From assembly GCA_016283605.1 (NCBI GenBank), contig JAEENF010000101.1:1-8481 (forward strand): 8,481 nucleotides of DNA, read 5' to 3'. Below, piece after piece: positions 1 through 5,661 of the stretch. The notes under the pieces were generated by a model, which was not told where the DNA came from, did no database searches, and was given only the letters and a program-made list of their open reading frames with translations. The DNA comes from Prevotella sp. Its GTDB lineage: Bacteria > Bacteroidota > Bacteroidia > Bacteroidales > Bacteroidaceae. The translations under genes and the position numbers were made by a program. The stretch's first letter is position 1. Each line of letters starts with the position of its first letter.

Positions 1-120
1 AATATTCCTGAGTTTATGCGTGGTCCTGTTGAGGTGACGCCTCAAGAATTTGCCAGTGTGCTGAAAGCCAGTGACGGAGAGGCCGTCAAGTATGTTCCAC
101 AATTAAGTAAAACCCAATAA
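1..120 (+). CDS. C-terminal fragment of an unidentified protein
   Basis: Frame 1 is open from the first base of the window and ends at a TAA (118-120), giving 39 residues that finish YVPQLSKTQ. The composition is ordinary for soluble protein, with no transmembrane segment and no type IX sorting tail. I do not recognise the family from this piece. The stop lies only 5 bases before the ATG of the CotH-family gene, so the two are probably co-transcribed and perhaps translationally coupled. Confidence 0.6.
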   Translation, partial: NIPEFMRGPVEVTPQEFASVLKASDGEAVKYVPQLSKTQ

Positions 121-125
121 AAGAT

Positions 126-1973
126 ATGAGAAGACATTTGTTAGCCTATTTGACTGTGCTGGCTGCAACGGCAGTGATGGCACAACCAAAGTTCAGTCTG
201 CCTCATGGTTTATATGACGAGAACAGTATCCATGTAACAATTACGCCCACAGATGCCAGTGCAGTGGTGTATTACACCACCGATGGCAGTACACCTACAT
301 CTGGTAGTACCCGCTATGCAAGTCCCCTCACTTTGAGCAAGACGACATTGCTTAGGGCTATTGAAGTGATAGATGGAAAGGCTTCCGCTATTACCACTGC
401 CAGCTATATCTTTATTAATTCTGTATTGAGTCAGCCCAATAACCCTGAGGGCTACCCTGCCGAATGGGGAAAGTACGCTCAGATTAGTGGTAGGGCTGTC
501 GCTGACTATGAGATGGACCCTGAGATGACAAACGACCCCGTGTTGCGCCCCAAGATTATCGAGGGTCTGAAGCAGATACCTATTCTTAGCGTAGTGACGG
601 ACAAGGATAACCTGTTCAGTCATGAGAAAAACGAGGAAACAGGTGGTATCTATATTTATACAGGTCCTCCTGTGGGCGACAATACTGGTAACGGATGGAC
701 ACGTCAGTGCAGTGCCGAGCTTTTTGGAGGTCCGCAGAACCATGACTTCACGGTTGACTGCGGTCTGAAGTTGCATGGCGGTCATGGCCGTCTGGCTGAG
801 AAGAACCCCAAGCACTCGTTCCGCCTGCAGTTTAAAAAGACTTATGGTCCGTCGTCATTGGAGTATCCGTTGTACGGTAAGGGCGAACCGAAGAAGTTCG
901 GACAGTTGGTGCTTCGCTGCCACTTCGGTAACTCCTGGCAGCACTGGGGAGAAGGTAATCGTCAGAAAGCCCAGTATACCCGTGATGTCTGGGCTCGCCG
1001 TATGCAGCGCAAGTTGGGACATACCAGCGTTAACGCCCTCTATGCACACTTGTTCCTGAATGGTATGTACTGGGGACTCTATAATATCGCCGAACGTGTG
1101 GACGACAACTTTGGTAAGGAACACTTTGGCGGTAAGAAAGGCGACTATGACGTGATAAAGATAGAAGAGGAAGGAGGTAGTCATTTAGAGGCCAGCGAGG
1201 GTACGCTTGATGCTTGGAACGAGATGATACAGACGGTGAAGGCTGTAGCCGGTCAGTCTACAAGTCTGACGCCCGCAGCAGCTTACGAGAAGCTGGATAC
1301 GCTGCTGGATAAGGATAACTTCATCGACTATATGATTATCAACCACTATGCTGGCAATAACGACTGGGACCATCATAACTGGTATGCCATTCGTCGTAAT
1401 AACAACAAAGAAGGTTTCAAGTTCCTGTGCTGGGACTCGGAAATGATTCTAGAGGGTGCAAGCGATAATGCTGTCACAAAGCGTAATAGTGGATGCCCAA
1501 CGGATATCTTCAATATGCTGTTGAACAATCAGGACTTTGCCCGTCGCTATCTGAAGCGTGCTCAGGAACTGTTGACTGATGATGGCCTCTTAGGACAGCA
1601 GTCGGTGGTGCAGGTATGGGACAGTTTGTATAATAACATATCCTTGGCCATATACGACGAGGCTGCCCGTTGGGGCGACTATCGCCGCGACGTGCACCGC
1701 TGGCAAGACAAAACTAACACGGTGTACACCGTCGATGAAACCTACATGACTGAGCGCAACCGCTTGCTGTCGCAGTATTTCCCCAAAAGAACGGCCACTG
1801 TACTATCACAGATAACGAAGTATGTGAAGCCTTATGCAGGCACAGATGGCATTGAGACGGTTCATGGTGAAAGCTTAAGGGCTCATAGTTATTACAACCT
1901 ACAAGGTCAGCCCGTGGCTAAGCCAACGAAGGGATTGTATATCCGAAATGGTAGAAAGATTATTGTCAGGTAG
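126..1973 (+). CDS. Secreted CotH kinase family protein with chitobiase-type domain and T9SS-like sorting tail
   Basis: This 615-residue protein starts with a clear signal peptide (basic MRRH, hydrophobic core to about residue 18, likely cleavage after VMA at 19). Residues about 22-96 match the chitobiase/beta-hexosaminidase C-terminal type domain, with the hallmark YYTTDGSTPT at 49-58 and a following LRAIEV strand. Residues about 150-475 match the CotH family, an atypical secreted protein kinase fold: LHGGHGR at 216-222, Y-x-R-D-V-W near 284-289, LNGMYWGLYNIAERVD at 311-326, NNDWDHHNWY at 411-420, and the metal-site region LCWDSEMIL at 434-442. The last residues (589-615, ending KGLYIRNGRKIIVR) match Bacteroidetes C-terminal sorting tails, so it is probably exported by type IX secretion and held at the surface. 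Its substrate is unknown; spore-coat CotH of Bacillus phosphorylates partner coat proteins, which does not transfer directly. Calling it an active kinase is inference. Confidence 0.9.
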   Translation: MRRHLLAYLTVLAATAVMAQPKFSLPHGLYDENSIHVTITPTDASAVVYYTTDGSTPTSGSTRYASPLTLSKTTLLRAIEVIDGKASAITTASYIFINSVLSQPNNPEGYPAEWGKYAQISGRAVADYEMDPEMTNDPVLRPKIIEGLKQIPILSVVTDKDNLFSHEKNEETGGIYIYTGPPVGDNTGNGWTRQCSAELFGGPQNHDFTVDCGLKLHGGHGRLAEKNPKHSFRLQFKKTYGPSSLEYPLYGKGEPKKFGQLVLRCHFGNSWQHWGEGNRQKAQYTRDVWARRMQRKLGHTSVNALYAHLFLNGMYWGLYNIAERVDDNFGKEHFGGKKGDYDVIKIEEEGGSHLEASEGTLDAWNEMIQTVKAVAGQSTSLTPAAAYEKLDTLLDKDNFIDYMIINHYAGNNDWDHHNWYAIRRNNNKEGFKFLCWDSEMILEGASDNAVTKRNSGCPTDIFNMLLNNQDFARRYLKRAQELLTDDGLLGQQSVVQVWDSLYNNISLAIYDEAARWGDYRRDVHRWQDKTNTVYTVDETYMTERNRLLSQYFPKRTATVLSQITKYVKPYAGTDGIETVHGESLRAHSYYNLQGQPVAKPTKGLYIRNGRKIIVR

Positions 1974-2030
1974 CAGACAAGTCGTCTCTACCCGTTTCGT
2001 CCAATTGGATATGAAAAAAGTCCGAAATGC

Positions 2031-2061
2031 TTTGCGGTATAGAGAAAAAAATGTATCTTTG
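2031..2061 (+). promoter_or_regulatory. Bacteroidetes-type promoter of the AAA/PD-(D/E)XK gene
   Basis: TTTG at 2031-2034 and TATCTTTG at 2054-2061 are separated by exactly 19 bases, the consensus -33/-7 arrangement for the Bacteroidetes primary sigma factor. Transcription should begin a few bases past the -7 box, leaving a very short leader before the ATG at 2078. This places the upstream in-frame ATGs (2027 and 2051) before or inside the promoter and decides the start codon. Confidence 0.9.
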
Positions 2062-2077
2062 CAAAAAATTCGCTGAG

Positions 2078-3646
2078 ATGGGTAAATATATTAATATAGG
2101 TAACGCTGGGTTTCAGAGCGTCCGCAACAGTGAGTACGTTGACAAATCAGGGTTGATAGCTGTTATCAATAATACAATTGATAGTGAACAACGTTTCAGT
2201 TGCGTATCGCGCTGTCGCCGTTTTGGCAAATCGATGGCAGCTATGATGCTTACTGCCTATTATGACCATTCTTGCGATTCACGCTCGTTGTTTGCTGATT
2301 TGAAGATAGCCAGTGACCCATCGTTTGAGGATTATCTGAATAAATATCCGGTTATCTATCTCGATATGACGGCATTTGTCACCCGCTATCACGACGAGCG
2401 TATCATTGATTATATCGAGAGGGAGCTGAAGGAGGACGTCCTCGCTGCATATCCCGAGATAAAAGCGGACGAATCTGCCGACCTCATGGATTTGCTCTTA
2501 CAGATTAACAAGACTACTGGTGAGCGCTTTGTCTTTATCATTGACGAGTGGGATGCCATCTGTCGCGAATTCAAGCCTGGTACTCCTGCTATGGATCGCT
2601 ATGTCAGCTGGCTTCGCCGTATGTTCAAAGATGTTACTGGTAAATATGTCTTTGCCTTTGTCTATATGACCGGTATATTGCCTATTAAGAAATATAAGAC
2701 TGAATCGGCACTGAACAATTTCTGTGAATACTCTATGGTTAGTCCTGGAAATTTGGCTCAGTTCTTTGGCTTTACTCTTGATGAGACAAAAGCACTCGCT
2801 GAGAAATACGGTATGAACTTCGACGAACTGGAGAAATGGTATGATGGTTATCAAATCGGTCCACAACCTTCGATGTTCAATCCTAACAGTGTTATACAGG
2901 CTCTGCGTAACGAATGGTGCGAGAGCTATTGGGGAAAGACGGGGGCTACCGATGCCGTTGCCGACTATATCAAAATGAATTTTGAAGGCTTGAAGGATGA
3001 CATTATCTCTATGTTGGCGGGAGGGCGTTGCAAGGTTGATCCTAAGGGGTTCAAGAATGATATTTCAGAAATCTACAGCCGTGATGATGCTCTGACATTG
3101 CTCATCCATCTCGGCTATCTAAGCTATGACCGTGTGAAGAAGGAGTGTTTTATCCCCAACCTTGAAGTATCGGGCGAAATGGAGAACGCCATCCGTACTA
3201 ACAACTGGGAACCTGTAGTCAATGCTTTGGGGAAGTCGGAGCAACTGCTTCAGGCCACTCTTGACGGTGATGAAGAAGTGGTGGCCCGTGGCGTGGATGC
3301 TGCCCATGACGAAAATACCAGTATCCTGTCGTATAACAACGAAAACTCGCTGGCTTGTGTACTCTCAATAGCCTACTACTATGCTAAGAACGACTACATT
3401 ATGTATCGAGAACTTCCTTCGGGTAAGGGCTTTGCCGACATCGTGCTCATTCCGCGTAAACATGTGGACTCTCCAGCCATCATTCTTGAACTGAAAGTTA
3501 ACAAAGATGCCGACTCAGCCATTGCCCAGATCAAGCGCAAGCAGTATCCCGCAAAAGTTGCCGAATACACTGACCGGCTCCTGCTTGTTGGCATCAACTA
3601 CGACAGGGATACCAAGCAGCATCAATGTCGTATAGAGAGCGTGTAA
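2078..3646 (+). CDS. AAA-ATPase-like / PD-(D/E)XK nuclease-like protein
   Basis: The protein has 522 residues from the ATG at 2078. The reading frame extends 17 codons further upstream, but that stretch contains the promoter. The N-terminal half matches the AAA-ATPase-like family (Pfam PF09820): the opening GNAGFQSVRNSEYVDKS, a Walker A-like CRRFGKS ending at residue 52, Walker B FVFIIDEWDA at 151-160, YMTGILPI at 196-203 and WYDGY at 254-258. The C-terminal part matches the associated PD-(D/E)XK domain (PF08011): ADIVLIP around D454 and ILELKV with E471 and K473, followed by QIKRKQY at 484-490. This architecture occurs in many near-identical copies in gut Bacteroidetes. Its biological role is not established; a nuclease tied to ATP-dependent switching is the usual inference. 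It has its own promoter and is not part of the CotH operon. Short inverted GTCCGAAA copies flank it. Confidence 0.9.
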   Translation: MGKYINIGNAGFQSVRNSEYVDKSGLIAVINNTIDSEQRFSCVSRCRRFGKSMAAMMLTAYYDHSCDSRSLFADLKIASDPSFEDYLNKYPVIYLDMTAFVTRYHDERIIDYIERELKEDVLAAYPEIKADESADLMDLLLQINKTTGERFVFIIDEWDAICREFKPGTPAMDRYVSWLRRMFKDVTGKYVFAFVYMTGILPIKKYKTESALNNFCEYSMVSPGNLAQFFGFTLDETKALAEKYGMNFDELEKWYDGYQIGPQPSMFNPNSVIQALRNEWCESYWGKTGATDAVADYIKMNFEGLKDDIISMLAGGRCKVDPKGFKNDISEIYSRDDALTLLIHLGYLSYDRVKKECFIPNLEVSGEMENAIRTNNWEPVVNALGKSEQLLQATLDGDEEVVARGVDAAHDENTSILSYNNENSLACVLSIAYYYAKNDYIMYRELPSGKGFADIVLIPRKHVDSPAIILELKVNKDADSAIAQIKRKQYPAKVAEYTDRLLLVGINYDRDTKQHQCRIESV

Positions 3647-3665
3647 TCTACACTTTCGGACGTTG

Positions 3666-3673
3666 TAACTTTG
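3666..3673 (+). promoter_or_regulatory. Orphan -7 promoter box upstream of the sorting-tail relic
   Basis: TAACTTTG fits the Bacteroidetes -7 consensus TAnnTTTG, and GTGC follows it. No good TTTG lies 19-21 bases upstream, so the -33 element is weak or absent. About 33 bases after the box come two consecutive ATGs (3707 and 3710) and then the gene relic, so the box is probably the leftover promoter of a deleted gene. Confidence 0.4.
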
Positions 3674-3706
3674 TGCGCAATAGGACGAGTAAGATAACTA
3701 ACAAGA

Positions 3707-3773
3707 ATGATGCAACAGACATTGAAACAAGGGATTGTATATACATCATGGTAAAAAAGTGTTAGTAAAATAA
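3707..3773 (+). pseudogene. Relic of a T9SS-tailed secreted protein gene (start region plus sorting tail)
   Basis: Reading codons from 3729 gives KGLYIHHGKKVLVK and a TAA at 3771-3773. This closely parallels the sorting tail of the CotH-family protein (KGLYIRNGRKIIVR); the DNA shares AAGGGATTGTATAT with 1929-1942. A TGA lies at 3723-3725 in that frame, only one codon before the tail segment, so no protein precedes it. In another frame, just upstream, ATDIET can be read, resembling the linker (TDGIET) that precedes the CotH sorting tail. The start-like ATG pair at 3707-3712 opens a different frame that ends after 15 codons. The simplest reading is a secreted-protein gene whose body was deleted, leaving the promoter, leader, a scrap of linker and a frameshifted tail. 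Confidence 0.65.
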
Positions 3774-3838
3774 GTGACTAGTGCGGTGGTGGGCGGATTA
3801 TATGCATAACAAATAAGTTTCAAGCTACACGATTCAAG

Positions 3839-4273
3839 TTACTGCTCCAGTTTAAGGGGCTTGAGATTGAGATATTCAGCACGGGCATCGAAGCAAGGAC
3901 ACTCCTTCTTGACCCAGGGAAGGTCACGATGACCAAGAATTTGGGCATCGGGGTAGTCGGTCTTCAGAGCACGCAGCAGGGCGATGAGGGTCTGCTTCTG
4001 GGCAGGGGTGCGGGTGTCGTCGGGCTTGCCCTTGGCATCGAGACCTCCCTCATAGCAAACGCCAATCGAGTGGGCGTTGTAGCGGAGGGCATGAGCTCCA
4101 ATCATATCCTCGGGGCGGCACTTGTGGAGTTTGCCATCCTTGGTGATGTAGTAGTGGTAGCCAGTGGTCTTGTAACCTCGAGCCTTGTGACAGGCTTCGA
4201 GGTCTTCAGGAGAGAATTCGCGAGTGACGCGAGTGGCTGAACAGTGACAGATAATTAGATCAATACGTCGCAT
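3839..4273 (-). CDS. N-acetylmuramoyl-L-alanine amidase, T7-lysozyme-like (Amidase_2)
   Basis: This 144-residue protein is a compact Amidase_2 domain with nothing added, about the size of T7 lysozyme. The zinc ligands can be placed at H10 (ICHCSATR), H115 (GHRDL) and C125 (KECPCFD). Y39 in TGYHYYI and K123 occupy the catalytic positions known from T7 lysozyme. It should cleave the amide bond between N-acetylmuramic acid and L-alanine in peptidoglycan. There is no signal peptide or membrane segment, so reaching the wall would need another factor. The 36-residue smalltalk peptide ends 12 bases upstream and is surely co-transcribed. The gene is the last of the minus-strand module. Amidases of this kind are common in Bacteroidetes beside HU-like genes and are often annotated as phage-derived; a lysis role here is inference. 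Confidence 0.92.
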   Translation of the reverse strand: MRRIDLIICHCSATRVTREFSPEDLEACHKARGYKTTGYHYYITKDGKLHKCRPEDMIGAHALRYNAHSIGVCYEGGLDAKGKPDDTRTPAQKQTLIALLRALKTDYPDAQILGHRDLPWVKKECPCFDARAEYLNLKPLKLEQ

Positions 4274-4285
4274 GGCTTTCTAATT

Positions 4286-4396
4286 TTAGAACCAGCTGGG
4301 TGAGCAGCTTTGGACACAAAGCGTACCAGCGATAGTGGTAATGATCGTAGCGAGAATCTGAAGCAGCTGCTTCCAGGTTGAAGATGAAAGTTTCAT
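4286..4396 (-). CDS. Smalltalk-type micro-protein
   Basis: This 36-codon ORF begins MKLSSSTWKQLLQILATI and ends CSPSWF, with the TAA at 4286-4288. The layout fits the short Bacteroidetes family named smalltalk protein: a basic and polar start with the sequence TWK, one hydrophobic stretch (about residues 10-28) and a Cys near the end. The hydrophobic stretch could be a membrane anchor or a signal peptide. V-Q-S-C at 28-31 is close to a lipobox, so processing to a five- or six-residue lipopeptide with C31 lipidated is conceivable. The position 12 bases upstream of the amidase start matches the family's usual neighbourhood. No function is established; help with amidase export or lysis is inference. 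Confidence 0.85.
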   Translation of the reverse strand: MKLSSSTWKQLLQILATIITTIAGTLCVQSCSPSWF

Positions 4397-4570
4397 AAAG
4401 TTAAGTCTAGTTTAAATATAAAATCAATTTGTTCTTTCTCGGCTGGCACGATGAAAAGTCTGAGGCTGACTAACAGGCTGCGTACAGGAGAGAAGTTAGA
4501 TGAATGATGTAAGAGGGAAGACGTGATTGTTGAACCTCTTCAGGAGTCTCCTCGCAACACCCCGGACTAG

Positions 4571-4605
4571 TCAGACCTCAGACGTCAGACATCAGCCATC
4601 AATTC
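4571..4605 (-). repeat. Five-copy 7-bp tandem repeat across the HU gene stop codon
   Basis: On the plus strand there are five consecutive heptamers beginning TCA; the first three are TCAGAC plus a variable base, then TCAGCCA and TCAATTC. The last one contains the complement of the HU-like gene's TGA stop (4599-4601). On the transcribed minus strand, TGA recurs every 7 bases and therefore falls in all three frames. The remaining 174 bases up to the smalltalk start show no gene and no convincing promoter or terminator. Confidence 0.8.
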
Positions 4606-5159
4606 TCATTGGGTTCTCCGCTGTTATCGTCACCGCCGCCACCGGTGTTTCCACCGCTGTTAGAGCCTCCATTGCTACCTGAGTTGGAACCGCCACCATT
4701 TTGGTTTTCGTTACCAGCTCCGGAAGTTGAAGCCTTAGCTTTCGTCTCCACGAGGTCTTTGACGTTCATGAACGAGGCCTTCTTCTTCAGCATCTTTGAA
4801 GAGAGGTTGTTGACGTCAGTACGACTGGGTGAGAAGCAGAGGAACAGACCGTTGATGTTAGCACCGAGGTTGAAGTCCTCTTCCTTGTTGGCACCGGTGC
4901 TCTTGACAGAGAGGTAGAACACGCCGAGTTCACCGAACTGGACTTTCTTACCTTCCAGGAGCTGTTCGAGCATGCAGTTTTGCAGCTTGTTGGCAACACC
5001 GAGGCAGACGTCCTCGCCATAGACGGAATTGTGCTCCGACATGTGCTTGCAGAGCTCCTGATAGCTCATGGTCTTGGTGCTGACCACGCGACCATACCAC
5101 TTGCCGAAGGCTGCAGTCTTGTCGTTCTTGTTTTGAGATACTTTTACGAGTACAGGCAT
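4599..5159 (-). CDS. HU-like DNA-binding protein with Gly/Asn/Ser-rich tail (HU-HIG type)
   Basis: This 186-residue protein has an N-terminal HU/IHF-related fold at about residues 1-125. It opens MPVLVKVSQNKNDKT and continues with KWYGRVV at 20-26, an ANKLQNCMLEQLLEGKKVQFGELGVF-like helix and turn across 56-81, and LFLCFSPSR at 105-113. After a basic linker (KMLKKKASF, 122-130) comes a low-complexity tail from about 147 to the end, rich in Gly, Asn and Ser and closing with acidic residues. This matches the Bacteroidetes group described as HU domains fused to a winged helix, Ig or glycine-rich segment. It should bind or bend DNA. The tail may mediate assembly, but that is inference. The gene sits between DUF4248 and smalltalk, has its own promoter-like box, and has repeats upstream, in the leader and at its stop. 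The phased repeats upstream are plausible sites for it. Confidence 0.88.
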   Translation of the reverse strand: MPVLVKVSQNKNDKTAAFGKWYGRVVSTKTMSYQELCKHMSEHNSVYGEDVCLGVANKLQNCMLEQLLEGKKVQFGELGVFYLSVKSTGANKEEDFNLGANINGLFLCFSPSRTDVNNLSSKMLKKKASFMNVKDLVETKAKASTSGAGNENQNGGGSNSGSNGGSNSGGNTGGGGDDNSGEPNEN

Positions 5160-5164
5160 TTTTT

Positions 5165-5199
5165 AAAAGTTGAGAGTTGAAAGTTAAGAGTTGAGAGTT
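5165..5199 (-). repeat. Five-copy 7-bp tandem repeat in the HU gene leader
   Basis: There are five consecutive heptamers of the form AACTYTY on the minus strand; in plus-strand terms each ends GTT. The tract ends 5 bases before the ATG at 5159, so it occupies the ribosome-loading zone of the HU mRNA. No Shine-Dalgarno sequence is seen there, which is normal for Bacteroidetes. Confidence 0.85.
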
Positions 5200-5230
5200 G
5201 GGCTGCGCGCTTGGCCTTCGTCTGGACTCA

Positions 5231-5245
5231 CAGAGATTTTCTCTG
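5231..5245 (-). promoter_or_regulatory. Hairpin at the predicted 5' end of the HU mRNA
   Basis: CAGAGAAAATCTCTG on the minus strand folds into a perfect 6-bp stem with a 3-base loop. It starts about 7 bases downstream of the -7 box, close to where transcription should begin. A stem at the extreme 5' end of an mRNA often protects it from decay; that role here is inference. Confidence 0.5.
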
Positions 5246-5251
5246 ACAATG

Positions 5252-5259
5252 CAAAGGTA
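5252..5259 (-). promoter_or_regulatory. Bacteroidetes -7 promoter box for the HU-like gene
   Basis: The minus strand reads TACCTTTGCA, a near-ideal Bacteroidetes -7 box, about 92 bases before the HU ATG. The -33 element expected 19-21 bases upstream is not a good TTTG; instead the first copy of the 10-bp repeat array lies at that position, so activation by a bound protein is possible. Confidence 0.7.
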
Positions 5260-5279
5260 CAACAATTGGGAAGGCACAC

Positions 5280-5327
5280 TGACGGCAGATGACGGCAGAA
5301 CACGGCGAATGACGGCAAGTGACGGCA
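5280..5327. repeat. Five phased 10-bp repeats upstream of the HU promoter
   Basis: TGACGGCA occurs at 5280, 5290, 5310 and 5320, and a degenerate copy (ACACGGCG) sits at 5300. The spacing is exactly 10 bases, about one helical turn, so the motif faces the same side of the DNA five times. The array fills the gap between the DUF4248 stop and the HU promoter, and its first copy overlaps the expected -33 position. It resembles an operator or protein-nucleation array. Confidence 0.85.
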
Positions 5328-5337
5328 AAAAGCGAAA

Positions 5338-5577
5338 TTAGTAGTCGTCGTACTCTCCAGGCTCGCCGAACTTATCAATTAGGAGCAGGATTTGATCTTT
5401 ACTGTAGTCGTTATCATCCTTGGTGTTGGCAAGGCGTAACAGGCGCTTATGGAAGCGAGGGTCTTTCTTGATCCAACGAAGGAGCTTGTCCTGAGCTGAA
5501 CTAGGATCCTTCATCTTGGGGAACATCAGCCAGGCGAATTCTGATTTACCGTAGGATTTGATTTTGAATGTACTCAT
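5338..5577 (-). CDS. DUF4248 family protein
   Basis: This 79-residue soluble, highly charged protein begins MSTFKIKSYGKSEFAWLMFPKM. The pattern F-x-IKSYGKSE followed by a FP segment, then LLRWIKKDP at 32-40 and a closing LIDKFGEP near 66-73, matches the Bacteroidetes family DUF4248 in length and motif order. Members are typically found next to HU-like genes, as here. The repeated basic helices and the IKSYGKSELA-like opening suggest a small DNA-binding or adaptor protein, but no function is established and I see no certain helix-turn-helix. The gene starts 68 bases after the primase stop, downstream of the 22-bp repeats, and ends 178 bases before the HU start. The very acidic end (GEYDDY) is notable. 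Confidence 0.85.
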   Translation of the reverse strand: MSTFKIKSYGKSEFAWLMFPKMKDPSSAQDKLLRWIKKDPRFHKRLLRLANTKDDNDYSKDQILLLIDKFGEPGEYDDY

Positions 5578-5603
5578 AAGGATACTGAATTAATAGGGTT
5601 TGC

Positions 5604-5661
5604 ACGCAGAATTCGATGCGAATTTACGCAGAATTCGGGTCGAATTTACGCAGAATTCTCG
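5604..5661. repeat. 22-bp direct repeats with internal dyad
   Basis: Two full 22-bp units (5604-5625 and 5626-5647) and a 14-bp partial unit (5648-5661) all begin ACGCAGAATTC. Each full unit ends CGAATTT, so CGAATT and AATTCG form an inverted repeat around a 7-base spacer where units meet. The primase stop codon (5646-5648) and its last codons (ENSA) lie inside the array. The rest lies between the primase and DUF4248 genes. The length is typical of replication iterons, and the dyad is also typical of operators; neither role is proven. Confidence 0.8.

Noticed and set aside
210..815. 201-residue minus-strand frame inside the CotH gene
   Set aside because: It is antisense to a well-supported gene with a signal peptide and family motifs, and shows no coherent domain.
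1974..2019. Terminator after the CotH gene
   Set aside because: Only a 4-bp AGAC/GTCT pairing follows the stop, with no T-run; too weak to call.
2027..2077. Longer N-terminus for the AAA/nuclease protein
   Set aside because: The extra 17 codons contain the -7 box (2054-2061), and the family consensus begins at MGKYINIGN, so the start at 2078 is preferred.
3774..3838. Bidirectional terminator between the converging blocks
   Set aside because: I looked for a stem followed by a T-run on either strand and found no convincing one in these 65 bases.
4609..4917. Proline-rich 102-residue frame on the plus strand
   Set aside because: It is the antisense of the Gly/Asn/Ser tail and core of the HU-like gene; the Pro and Leu runs are complements of Gly and Asn/Ser codons.
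5165..5327. CRISPR-like array
   Set aside because: The repeat units are 7 and 10 bp and adjoin directly or nearly so, with no unique spacers of about 30 bp and no cas genes.
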